This document shows positions 16,395-23,769 of a stretch of DNA of 30,093 nucleotides, in pieces (within the stretch, counting starts at the first letter, position 1; every line of letters starts with the position of its first letter). Both the position numbers and the translations under genes were made by a program. The stretch is taken from NCBI GenBank assembly GCA_963605425.1, contig CAVCUQ010000018.1:1-30093 (forward strand), given 5' to 3'. The stretch is from JAEELC01 sp963605425 (GTDB taxonomy: Bacteria; Bacillota_I; Bacilli_A; Acholeplasmatales; Anaeroplasmataceae). The notes below the pieces were generated by a model. That model was not told where the DNA came from and searched no databases. It was given only the letters and a program-made list of their open reading frames with translations.

Positions 16395-16421
16395 GGAGAC
16401 TTTTTCAAGGTCTCCTTTTTT
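16393..16421 (+). terminator. Rho-independent terminator of the DUF1294 operon
   Basis: AAGGAGAC (16393-16400) pairs with GTCTCCTT (16410-16417) around a 9-base loop, followed by T to 16421. The stop of the 72-aa gene ends at 16394, so the stem begins in it. The T run reaches the stop codon of the convergent 88-aa gene; on the minus strand the stem lacks a good T run. Confidence 0.88.
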
Positions 16422-16686
16422 AATCGTTTATTACTACTATTTTATAACCTTTATCAAGGAATTCATCTAATAAGCCTGGAATATAGAAACTTGCCATCGT
16501 TCCGTCTTCTATCTCTGTGTAATGAATACCAAATAAAGATATAGCCTCAATATGAGAATAGATACCTAAAGGATTATTTAATAAGTCATATACCTCAACT
16601 AGATCATCCTTTCTAACTATTCCATTTACCACACCTGATATTAATTCATCTTGAAATCTTTCTACTTTAATATAATTCTTTTTCAT
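16420..16686 (-). CDS. Hypothetical protein, 88 aa
   Basis: Not recognised. A soluble, slightly acidic protein with mixed alpha/beta pattern, containing VNGIVRKDDLVEVYDLLNNP and ending DKGYKIVVIND. No cysteine pair, signal or membrane segment. The start at 16686 has AAAGGA upstream inside the end of topB, and only 3 bases separate it from the topB stop, so it is most likely cotranscribed with topB. Convergent with the DUF1294 operon. Confidence 0.65.
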   Translation of the reverse strand: MKKNYIKVERFQDELISGVVNGIVRKDDLVEVYDLLNNPLGIYSHIEAISLFGIHYTEIEDGTMASFYIPGLLDEFLDKGYKIVVIND

Positions 16687-16689
16687 AAA

Positions 16690-19149
16690 TTAATCCTTTT
16701 TATCAAATAATATACTTATCTTATTAGGGTATTCAGCATTTTCTAAATAATCATAAGTTAAATAAACACTCATCTCTGTACCCTTCTTAGTCACAATATC
16801 TACTCTCTTACTTGTAACCTTATCTTTTAATAATTCCTTACAAGCAGTTTGAGATAGTTTTTTACATCCCATAACATTTTTAGATATAAATACTTTACAG
16901 TCTTTATTGTCACATTTATATCCAAATCCATTATCAATTATATGACCACTATCACATATAGGGCACTTACATATAGATTTAACCTTTTCTTTCAAATCAC
17001 TAGTCTCAAGACAAGACTCAACTTCAGAGTCAAAATTAAATTCTATTTCATTAGGATATTCTTTTGTATCATCATACTTATAAGTCATTTGGGCTTCAAA
17101 ATCTTTTCCGTTTTGTCCTGTGCATAAAACCTTGGTATTAGTATAACCCAAAGTAAGCAACTCCTTAGCCTGAGTTCTTGTGATAAGTTTAGCTCCTCTA
17201 GCATTTTTAAATATAAATACCTTGCAAGACCTATTTGAACATTTATATCCTTTTTCAGTTTCAATTATATAATTAGAACATATAGGACATGAACATACAC
17301 TATTTTCTTTTAGTCTTAATAAATTTAAATTAACACCTTTAACCTTAGATACAAATGTATTTGCAAGATTATTAATTTCATCTAAAAAAGCTTCACACGT
17401 ATATTCACCCTTAGCTATTTCATCAAGTTTTTGTTCAAAATAAGCTGTAAGTGATACACTTTTTACACTATCATCAGGAATTAAATCAATTAGATGCATA
17501 CCCTTTTCTGTAGGTCTAATATATTTCTTTTGATAATCTTCTATTAAACCTCTTTCTTTTAATTCCTTTATAATAGAAGCTCTTGTAGCCTCAGTTCCTA
17601 TACCCTCAATCTTCTTTAAGGTATCCTTATCTTCTTTATTATCTACATACTTAACAGGATTTTTCATCATCTTAATAAGGCTACCTTCAGTAAATCTTTC
17701 AGGGGATACCGTCTCACCTTCAGTTAAGTCTAATTTTTCAATATTAACTTCGTCACCTTTTTTAGCTGTAACGAATACTATATCTTTCTTCTTATTATCT
17801 TTCTTACCATAGGTATAACAACTTCTATGTCCTAAATCAGTGCAGGCTTCAAAACTAGATTCAAACCTTTCACCATTTCTTTCAAAGACAATCTTTTGCT
17901 TTACTATTTTTGCATCCGGGAAGAAAGCGGCTAAGAATCTTTCGACAATAGCCATATAGACATGGATTTCATCAAGTGTAAGTTTCTTTATATAATCACT
18001 TGTAGTTTTAAGTGAAGTAGGCGTTAAAGCTTCATGGGCACCGATATCCTTTTTAGCTATCATAATAGGATTAATTTTATAACTGTTTTGTTTAATAATA
18101 GAAACTAAATCCTTATGTACGGCAAGATTATCTAAGATAGGATCAAGTTTTTGTGCTAATTCTTTAGATATGTGATTTTCATCAGTTCTAGGATAAGTTA
18201 TAAGTTTATGGGTTTCATATAGAGCTTGACAGGTATTTAAAACATCAATAGCCTTCATATGATATTTCTTATCCATGTCTACTTGAAGATCAGATAAAGA
18301 ATATAACATTTTGGGCTTTTCGTTTTTTTCTTGTTTAGTAGCTTCTATTACTAAAGCAGGACCTGTTCCAACCTTATCAATTACATTTAGAGCTTCCTCT
18401 TTTTCTTTAAATCTATTTTGGTCTAAAGCTTCATTGACATAGTTCCCTTTAATAGCCTCATTATTAATTATTCCATTAGCTGATATCTTATAAAATTTAG
18501 AAGGTTTAAAATTAATTATTTCTTTTTCTAAATCTACTAATATAGAAAGAGTTGGTGTTTGAACTCTACCGATAGGATAAACACTATCTTTTCCTCCAAA
18601 CTTACATGTCATAGCTCTAGTAGAATTTAAACCAATAATATAATCGGCATAACTTCTACCTTTTCCAGCAAAATATACATTATTATAGACCTTCTCATCT
18701 TTTCTTGTGTTAAAAGCTTCTTTAATACCATCTTCAGTTTGGCTTTCAAGCCACATACGGCTAACACGTGCTACATGAGGCCTAACATATTTATATAGAT
18801 TTCTAAAGATTAAATCTCCTTCTCTGTCTGAGTCACAAGCATTAACTATTTCATCTATTCTAGAATCTAGCATTAATCTTCTTACAATTTCAAATTGATC
18901 CTTAACTGAATCTGATACTTTTAAAGGTATATCTTTAAAATTAAAAGGTAAAGTATATAAATTCCACTTTAGATATTTATCATCTATTTCACCTGGCATT
19001 TTAAGTGTTAAAAGATGCCCTATACAGTGAGTATAGATGAAATCTTTGCCTTCTTGATAACCCTTATATTTTTTTACTGCATAAGTTTCAAGTTTAGAAT
19101 CTACTATATTTTTCATTACACTAGGCTTTTCGGCTATTATTAAAATCAT
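16690..19149 (-). CDS. topB: DNA topoisomerase III (type IA), TopB
   Basis: Type IA topoisomerase that passes single strands and decatenates replication or recombination intermediates. From the chosen start it has 819 residues: TOPRIM domain with IIAEKPSV (4-11) and acidic DSDREGD (106-112), central IA domains with VYPIGRVQTPT (190-200) and the active tyrosine Y319 in LITYPRTDE. Two C-terminal zinc ribbons follow (C621, C624, C637, C642 and C729, C732, C746, C751), each with a toprim C-terminal repeat of the FIFKN/FISKN type. ATG 19149 is preferred since GAGGTG (19161-19166) lies 11 bases upstream; the frame also contains that GTG. It is longer than B. subtilis TopB, as expected for Firmicute forms with added zinc repeats. 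Confidence 0.95.
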   Translation of the reverse strand: MILIIAEKPSVMKNIVDSKLETYAVKKYKGYQEGKDFIYTHCIGHLLTLKMPGEIDDKYLKWNLYTLPFNFKDIPLKVSDSVKDQFEIVRRLMLDSRIDEIVNACDSDREGDLIFRNLYKYVRPHVARVSRMWLESQTEDGIKEAFNTRKDEKVYNNVYFAGKGRSYADYIIGLNSTRAMTCKFGGKDSVYPIGRVQTPTLSILVDLEKEIINFKPSKFYKISANGIINNEAIKGNYVNEALDQNRFKEKEEALNVIDKVGTGPALVIEATKQEKNEKPKMLYSLSDLQVDMDKKYHMKAIDVLNTCQALYETHKLITYPRTDENHISKELAQKLDPILDNLAVHKDLVSIIKQNSYKINPIMIAKKDIGAHEALTPTSLKTTSDYIKKLTLDEIHVYMAIVERFLAAFFPDAKIVKQKIVFERNGERFESSFEACTDLGHRSCYTYGKKDNKKKDIVFVTAKKGDEVNIEKLDLTEGETVSPERFTEGSLIKMMKNPVKYVDNKEDKDTLKKIEGIGTEATRASIIKELKERGLIEDYQKKYIRPTEKGMHLIDLIPDDSVKSVSLTAYFEQKLDEIAKGEYTCEAFLDEINNLANTFVSKVKGVNLNLLRLKENSVCSCPICSNYIIETEKGYKCSNRSCKVFIFKNARGAKLITRTQAKELLTLGYTNTKVLCTGQNGKDFEAQMTYKYDDTKEYPNEIEFNFDSEVESCLETSDLKEKVKSICKCPICDSGHIIDNGFGYKCDNKDCKVFISKNVMGCKKLSQTACKELLKDKVTSKRVDIVTKKGTEMSVYLTYDYLENAEYPNKISILFDKKD

Positions 19150-19173
19150 GAAAAAAATCACCTCATATAATAA

Positions 19174-19204
19174 ATAGGAGTAAATCCTAAAATTTACTTC
19201 CTAT
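19174..19204 (-). terminator. Intergenic hairpin, possible weak terminator of the Sel1 gene or topB leader element
   Basis: ATAGGAGTAAAT (19174-19185) and ATTTACTTCCTAT (19192-19204) form a 12-bp stem with one bulged base and a 6-base loop. It begins immediately after the Sel1 gene stop. On the minus strand the downstream bases are TTATTATA and lack a true T run, so termination would be weak. Confidence 0.4.
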
Positions 19205-20146
19205 CTATTCATTATATTCTTTAAATTTAAAATGAAGAAGAGTTTGTTCACTATCATATAGTCTAAATAAATCTCCTCTATTTTGGAAGTCAATTGGTCT
19301 CATTACTTCCATATCCATTGCATTAAAGCTAACTATACCTTTAAAGTATACAGTAAGGCTTGATGTAACTCTGCTTTCTAGTTTATTAAGAGATACGATA
19401 ATAAGCGGAGAATCAAAATTAAAGGTGAAACTTACATAGTCTTCTTCCTCATTATATCCATAACTAAAAGTATTATAAACATCTAAAACATGTTCTAAAA
19501 GTTCGAATTTGTTATATTCATGAGTTTTCTTTAAACGTTCTATTTCGCTTAATGTAAAATCATATAATGTTTTAGTACCAGGTACATCTAGTATTTCTTT
19601 AAAGCCATCACGAGCTACAATCATACACTTTAAGGCTTCGTCTAAATCCTTCTTAAATCCAAATCCTTCTTCGTATAAGTTAGAATAACGAAGTAAGACT
19701 TCCATAAATAAATTATCTTTAAATTCACCTTTTATATATTTTTTGTAATATTTATCATATAAAGGTTCTAGATAAGCAATTGCATATTTAAAATCTTTCT
19801 TTACATAATATCCATTTAAATACATGTCAGCTAATTTTAGTTTAGCATAATCATTACCAAGTAAATAAGATTTAGTAAAATATTTAAAAGCCATTGCATA
19901 ATCTTTTTCTACCTTTTTACCATATAAATACATAGAGCCTAGACTGTTATAGCCTGTAGGGTCTTTATAATATGAAGCTAGAGTAAAGTAACTAATAGCT
20001 TCATCTATATTATTGATACTATAATAATAGTTAGCTAGTTCAATCATAGCTTTTGTAGATTTTTTTCTATTTGCAAAAAATATTAAAGCTTCTACTTTTT
20101 CTTCTTTTGTTCCATTTAAAAGTTCTTTAGCTTCTTTTTCTGTCAT
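19205..20146 (-). CDS. Sel1-like repeat protein, 313 aa
   Basis: A soluble protein with at least three Sel1/TPR-like helical repeats over about residues 35-200. Repeat hallmarks are DEAISYFTLASYYKDPTGY, GSMYLYGKKVEKDYAMAFKY and ADMYLNGYYVKKDFKYAIAY, each with the A-x-x-L/Y...G...DY/DF-x-x-A pattern. The last 90 residues are strand-like with many aromatic residues and form a separate domain that I do not recognise. Sel1 proteins are usually scaffolds for protein contacts; no partner is evident. The start at 20146 has GGTGA 6 bases upstream. It is transcribed away from the higBA cassette and is followed by an imperfect hairpin. Confidence 0.82.
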   Translation of the reverse strand: MTEKEAKELLNGTKEEKVEALIFFANRKKSTKAMIELANYYYSINNIDEAISYFTLASYYKDPTGYNSLGSMYLYGKKVEKDYAMAFKYFTKSYLLGNDYAKLKLADMYLNGYYVKKDFKYAIAYLEPLYDKYYKKYIKGEFKDNLFMEVLLRYSNLYEEGFGFKKDLDEALKCMIVARDGFKEILDVPGTKTLYDFTLSEIERLKKTHEYNKFELLEHVLDVYNTFSYGYNEEEDYVSFTFNFDSPLIIVSLNKLESRVTSSLTVYFKGIVSFNAMDMEVMRPIDFQNRGDLFRLYDSEQTLLHFKFKEYNE

Positions 20147-20163
20147 AATACATCACCATAATA

Positions 20164-20169
20164 ATTATA
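20164..20169 (-). promoter_or_regulatory. Possible -10 box of the Sel1-repeat gene
   Basis: Minus strand TATAAT at 20164-20169, 17 bases upstream of the start codon; the -35 region (TTTACT at 17-base spacing) is poor. It is the best candidate in the divergent gap with higBA. Confidence 0.35.
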
Positions 20170-20218
20170 ATTTAATATTTAGAAATAGTAAAGAAAGACA
20201 AAATAAGTTACAAATAAT

Positions 20219-20237
20219 ATTTACCTCAGAGGTAAAT
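20219..20237 (+). promoter_or_regulatory. higBA operator O1 (palindrome)
   Basis: ATTTACCT-CAG-AGGTAAAT is an 8-bp perfect inverted repeat centred at 20228, ending 6 bases before the -35 box. It shares the core ACCTYAGAGGT with the second palindrome at 20276-20294, centre to centre 57 bases. Such palindromes are typical binding sites for the helix-turn-helix antitoxin. Confidence 0.8.
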
Positions 20238-20243
20238 TTAATG

Positions 20244-20272
20244 TTGTAATCATATTTATATTAATATATAAT
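20244..20272 (+). promoter_or_regulatory. higBA promoter
   Basis: TTGTAA (20244-20249), a 17-base spacer, and a perfect TATAAT (20267-20272). Expected start near 20279 falls within operator O2, so bound antitoxin would block initiation. Confidence 0.82.
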
Positions 20273-20275
20273 AAA

Positions 20276-20294
20276 ATTAACCTTAGAGGTTAAT
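20276..20294 (+). promoter_or_regulatory. higBA operator O2 (palindrome)
   Basis: ATTAACCT-TAG-AGGTTAAT is an 8-bp perfect inverted repeat centred at 20285, 3 bases downstream of the -10 box. It differs from O1 only by symmetrical changes (TTA to TAA in the arms) and the first base of the 3-base centre, which supports binding of one dimer-forming regulator to both. Confidence 0.82.
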
Positions 20295-20317
20295 ACATTA
20301 AAAGAGGATAAGGATAG

Positions 20318-20614
20318 ATGGAGGTTAAATATAAAACTAAAAAATTAATGAAAATATGTGAAGATGCTCACGCAGCCACAAAAGCTTATGGGGATAAAAT
20401 GGCTATTAAAATTCAACTTAGAATTGATCAAATTAAAGCTTCAAACGATATAATTGAATTAGTCACATTTTCTATTGGTCGATGTCATAAGCTGGAAGGA
20501 GATCGAAAAGGTCAATATGCGATGGACTTAGTTCATCCTTATCGGCTAATATTTTGTGTGGATGAGTTTTCTATAAGCATTGCAGAAATAGAAGAAATAG
20601 TCGATTATCATTGA
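20318..20614 (+). CDS. higB: HigB-like toxin (RelE/ParE superfamily)
   Basis: Probable ribosome-dependent mRNA interferase toxin of a type II toxin-antitoxin pair. The 98 residues have the RelE/HigB arrangement: two N-terminal helices (about 20-45), then strands with SIGRCHKLEGDRKGQYAMDL and PYRLIF, matching the HigB pattern L-G-R-G-x-W/Y...Y-R-I/L-x-F. The start ATG at 20318 has GAGG 10 bases and AAGG 4 bases upstream. The toxin gene comes first, as in higBA loci, and its TGA stop (20612-20614) overlaps the ribosome binding site of the antitoxin gene. The frame is intact, so it is presumably active and neutralised by the downstream gene. Confidence 0.88.
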   Translation: MEVKYKTKKLMKICEDAHAATKAYGDKMAIKIQLRIDQIKASNDIIELVTFSIGRCHKLEGDRKGQYAMDLVHPYRLIFCVDEFSISIAEIEEIVDYH

Positions 20615-20625
20615 AGGAGGGCACT

Positions 20626-21669
20626 ATGGAAAAAAGTAAAACATATATTGCAACACCACCAGGATATACAATCAAAGAACAACTTAATGAGCGCCATATG
20701 AGTCAAAAGGAATTTGCACTTAGAATGGACATGTCTGAAAAACATATAAGTAAGCTTATTAATGGTGAAGTTATGCTTACAACAGATATGTCCTTAAGAC
20801 TAGAGTTAGTTTTAGGTATTCCTGCAACATTTTGGAACAAACTCGAATTTATATATAGGGAAAAACTTGCCAAAATCGAATTAGAAAATAATCTGGATTC
20901 CGATTTAAAATTAGTTAGTAATTTTCCCTATAATGAAATGTCTAAATTAGGCTGGTTACCTAAAACAAATTCTAAAATTGATAGAGTTATTAATTTACGT
21001 AAATTTTTTGAAGTTGTTAAATTAACTTTACTTGATAGTTCTAATTTAAATGAAACATATTTTAGAATATTAAAAGAGAAGAAAAATCCTAAGGACTACA
21101 CACTTAAATGTTGGATTCAAAAAGCAAGATTAGAATCAAGAAAAATTGATACTAATGCAATAAATATCAAAAAAATAAATGAATCTATACCCTATTACAG
21201 AAGTTTAACTAAAGAAAATCCTGATATTTTTTGTGATAAATTAAGAGATAGTCTTTCATCTAATGGTATTGCTATAGTATTCTTGCCCCATTTAAGTTCT
21301 AGTTTTCTTCACGGGGCTACATTCTATGAAGGAAAGAAGATTGTTTTAGCTCTTACAGTAAGAGAAAAATATTCAGATATATTTTGGTTTAGTTTCTTTC
21401 ATGAACTATCTCATATATTATTAGGACATATAAATATGCCTTATAATGAGAAGATGGAAGATGAGGCTAATAAATATGCTCAAAATTTACTCATTAAAGA
21501 CAGTGAATATGAATCTTATGTTAAGGATGAAATTACATCTAATTTAATAATTTCATTTTCGGCCAAATCAGGTATAGATCCATCAATTCTTGTTGGAAGG
21601 TTACAAAAAGATGGTTATCTAAATTACAACCAATTTAATTACTTTAAGAAAAAATATTCTCTAGATTAA
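20626..21669 (+). CDS. higA: HigA-type antitoxin fused to ImmA/IrrE metallopeptidase domain
   Basis: A 347-residue protein in the antitoxin position. Residues about 13-72 are an XRE-type helix-turn-helix with the HigA pattern PGYTIKEQL, MSQKEFALRMDMSEKHISKLINGE and IPATFWNKLE. Simple HigA proteins are about 100 residues; here a linker and a C-terminal ImmA/IrrE (DUF955) domain follow, with the zinc motif HELSH at 259-263 and a likely third ligand E280 in MEDEANKYAQNLL. ImmA peptidases cleave HTH repressors in mobile elements, so self-cleavage or cleavage of a partner may regulate the locus; this is inference. ATG 20626 is chosen because AAGGAGG (20614-20620) lies 5 bases upstream; the frame extends to TTG 20611. 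Likely represses its own promoter through O1 and O2. Confidence 0.9.
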   Translation: MEKSKTYIATPPGYTIKEQLNERHMSQKEFALRMDMSEKHISKLINGEVMLTTDMSLRLELVLGIPATFWNKLEFIYREKLAKIELENNLDSDLKLVSNFPYNEMSKLGWLPKTNSKIDRVINLRKFFEVVKLTLLDSSNLNETYFRILKEKKNPKDYTLKCWIQKARLESRKIDTNAINIKKINESIPYYRSLTKENPDIFCDKLRDSLSSNGIAIVFLPHLSSSFLHGATFYEGKKIVLALTVREKYSDIFWFSFFHELSHILLGHINMPYNEKMEDEANKYAQNLLIKDSEYESYVKDEITSNLIISFSAKSGIDPSILVGRLQKDGYLNYNQFNYFKKKYSLD

Positions 21670-21672
21670 AAC

Positions 21673-21702
21673 AAAACTCACCGCATTTTTGCGATGAGTT
21701 TT
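21673..21702. terminator. Bidirectional terminator between higA and pepF2
   Basis: AAAACTCA pairs with TGAGTTTT (8 bp), followed by one mismatch and CGCA/TGCG (4 bp) around TTTT. T-rich sequence follows on the plus strand, and GTTTTAATC on the minus strand, so it serves the convergent higA and pepF2 genes. Confidence 0.82.
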
Positions 21703-21707
21703 ATCTT

Positions 21708-23471
21708 TTAGTCTATTAATTTTTCAAGTTCACTAGTTAATTCATCTAACTTGTTACATACATCAACAAATGCATCTTTGCTTGTTAGATCACATCCACC
21801 CATCTTTACAATTTCAACTGGGTAATCAGATCCACCGGCTTTAAGCATATTGATATATTTATCATAGGCACCAGGAACATTGTTCTTTACATCATTATAA
21901 ATCTTAAATGAAGCTGAGAAACATGTTGCATATTGATATACATAGAATGGAGAATTAAAGATATGAGGAATATAAGCCCATACAAATTTCTTTAATTCTT
22001 CTGTATCAAGACTATATCCATAATATTCTTCATATAAAGAAGCCATAATATTATTTAAATCATTATATGTTAGGCCTCTTCCTTCTAGAGCCTTATTATG
22101 AGCTCTAAGTTCGAAGTCTGCAAATAAAGCCTGACGGTAAAATGTAGAAACAATATTTTGAGCTAGTTTTTCAATAGCTTGAATCTTTGTTGCCTTATCG
22201 CTTGATTTTGTAAGTAAGTGGTCTAGGAATAATTGTTCGTTAAATGTTGAAGCTATTTCAGCTACAAAGATTACATAATCTTTAGTTTGGAATGGTTGGT
22301 TTTCAGTTGAATATAAAGTGTGGATAGAGTGACCACATTCATGAGCTAAAGTGAAAGCTGAATCTAAATCATTAGTATGATTTAATAAGATATAAGGTCC
22401 AAATCCTTCAATTTCAGTAGAATAAGCACCACTTCTCTTATTAGTATCAGGATTTACATCAACATGACCATCAGCTAAAGCTACTTTCGCATGATTTACA
22501 AAATCTTCACCCATTGGCTTTAAGGCTTCAAACACTTCTTCTTTTGCATATTCATAAGGATATTTAACATCAGATTTAGCTAAACTTAAGAAACGATCAT
22601 AGTTATGATATTCTTTTAAATTAAAGTGTTTTCTTCTAAATTCAATATATCTCTTTAATGGTTTAGTATTTTCATGTACTGCTTCTAGTAAATTCAAATA
22701 AACACTCTTATCAATCTTGTTCTTATCTAGGAATGTATCAAGAATATTGTCATAACCCTTAGACTTCATTCTAACAATATCACTATCTACAACACCTTTA
22801 TAAAGCTGTGCATAAGTATTCTTTAAATCATCATAATGCTTATACATAGCCTCAAATAAAGTCTTTCTATCTTCTTGGCTATTACTATATTCTACAAGAA
22901 GTGAAGTATAGTTAGCCTTAGTGAATGTATGAGTTGTGCCATCAGATAAAGTTACAGTAATAGGTTTAATATCAGAGCTTTCAAGTAAGCCATAAGTTGA
23001 TCTAAAGCTTGATGTGATAGGTTGGAATAAAGAAACTAAGTTTTCAAGTTCTGGCTTTAAGACATGTTCTTTTGTATGGAATAATTGATCTATAGAATAT
23101 AGATTATATTTAATATAAGAGTAATCTTTAGCCCATGCTTTGTAATCTTCTTCCTTATTAGAAAGTAATTCATCATTAACAAATGAAACCTTTTGCATAT
23201 AACCTACAAAGAAGTTTTCAAGTTCTGAAATGTTAGCTTGGCTTTCTAAATCACAAGTATTTAAATCATACTTCATAGATGCATAACTATATAATTTTTG
23301 AATTTTCTTTGATATTTCTTCATCAAACTTAAAATAATCATTGATAACCTCTGGATTATTTAATTTACCTTTATAGTCATCATATTTATTAACTTCTTCT
23401 TTTAATTCATTTAAATCCTTAGAAAAAGATTTACTTGAATCATAAACTTCTTTTAAATTCCAGTTTTGCAT
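21708..23471 (-). CDS. pepF: Oligoendopeptidase F-type M3 metallopeptidase (second copy)
   Basis: Cytoplasmic zinc endopeptidase of family M3B acting on oligopeptides, 587 residues. The zinc motif is HECGH at 377-381, preceded by FTLA and followed by SIHTLYSTENQP, and a downstream ETAS-like segment (AEIASTFNEQ) supplies the remaining ligand. The NPDTNKRSGAYSTEIEGFGPY stretch before it is typical of PepF. This copy looks closer to classical PepF than the copy at 12259-14043. The start at 23471 has GGAGGA 9 bases upstream, lying inside the end of the preceding small gene, which overlaps it by 19 bases. With aminopeptidase P in the same operon it suggests peptide utilisation. Confidence 0.94.
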   Translation of the reverse strand: MQNWNLKEVYDSSKSFSKDLNELKEEVNKYDDYKGKLNNPEVINDYFKFDEEISKKIQKLYSYASMKYDLNTCDLESQANISELENFFVGYMQKVSFVNDELLSNKEEDYKAWAKDYSYIKYNLYSIDQLFHTKEHVLKPELENLVSLFQPITSSFRSTYGLLESSDIKPITVTLSDGTTHTFTKANYTSLLVEYSNSQEDRKTLFEAMYKHYDDLKNTYAQLYKGVVDSDIVRMKSKGYDNILDTFLDKNKIDKSVYLNLLEAVHENTKPLKRYIEFRRKHFNLKEYHNYDRFLSLAKSDVKYPYEYAKEEVFEALKPMGEDFVNHAKVALADGHVDVNPDTNKRSGAYSTEIEGFGPYILLNHTNDLDSAFTLAHECGHSIHTLYSTENQPFQTKDYVIFVAEIASTFNEQLFLDHLLTKSSDKATKIQAIEKLAQNIVSTFYRQALFADFELRAHNKALEGRGLTYNDLNNIMASLYEEYYGYSLDTEELKKFVWAYIPHIFNSPFYVYQYATCFSASFKIYNDVKNNVPGAYDKYINMLKAGGSDYPVEIVKMGGCDLTSKDAFVDVCNKLDELTSELEKLID

Positions 23472-23767
23472 TTTCTTTCATCCTCCATTATTTTAACTAA
23501 CTGTTTAGTTAATTTATTAAATTTCTCATTTAAATATATTGCATATCCTACTTCTATAAGCATAACTAGAAACATAAATAGTGATATTAAGCCGCGGGAT
23601 ACCCCTGTAAGAAGTACAAATAAAGCAATATTATATATTTTTATGTGCCTTTCTATTTGTATATTAAGGGTTCTTATTTTAAAAAGCATATAGATAATAT
23701 AAATAAAGACAACAAATATTATTAAAGAAAGCGATATAGTAATTGATATAAATAATTTACTGTCCAT
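23453..23767 (-). CDS. Small membrane protein, 104 aa
   Basis: Not recognised. One N-terminal transmembrane helix (about 5-29), a basic amphipathic stretch (KIRTLNIQIERHIKIY), two closely spaced hydrophobic helices (about 44-78) and a charged tail. It starts 2 bases after the aminopeptidase P stop (TAG-TT-ATG) with no clear ribosome binding site, implying translational reinitiation, and overlaps the start of pepF2 by 19 bases. Its place between two peptidase genes suggests cotranscription, but no function can be assigned. Confidence 0.6.
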   Translation of the reverse strand: MDSKLFISITISLSLIIFVVFIYIIYMLFKIRTLNIQIERHIKIYNIALFVLLTGVSRGLISLFMFLVMLIEVGYAIYLNEKFNKLTKQLVKIMEDERKCKTGI

Positions 23768-23769
23768 AA

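Noticed and set aside
20147..21707. Insertion element ends or target-site duplications flanking higBA
   Set aside because: No terminal inverted repeats, transposase remnants or clear direct repeats were found on either side.
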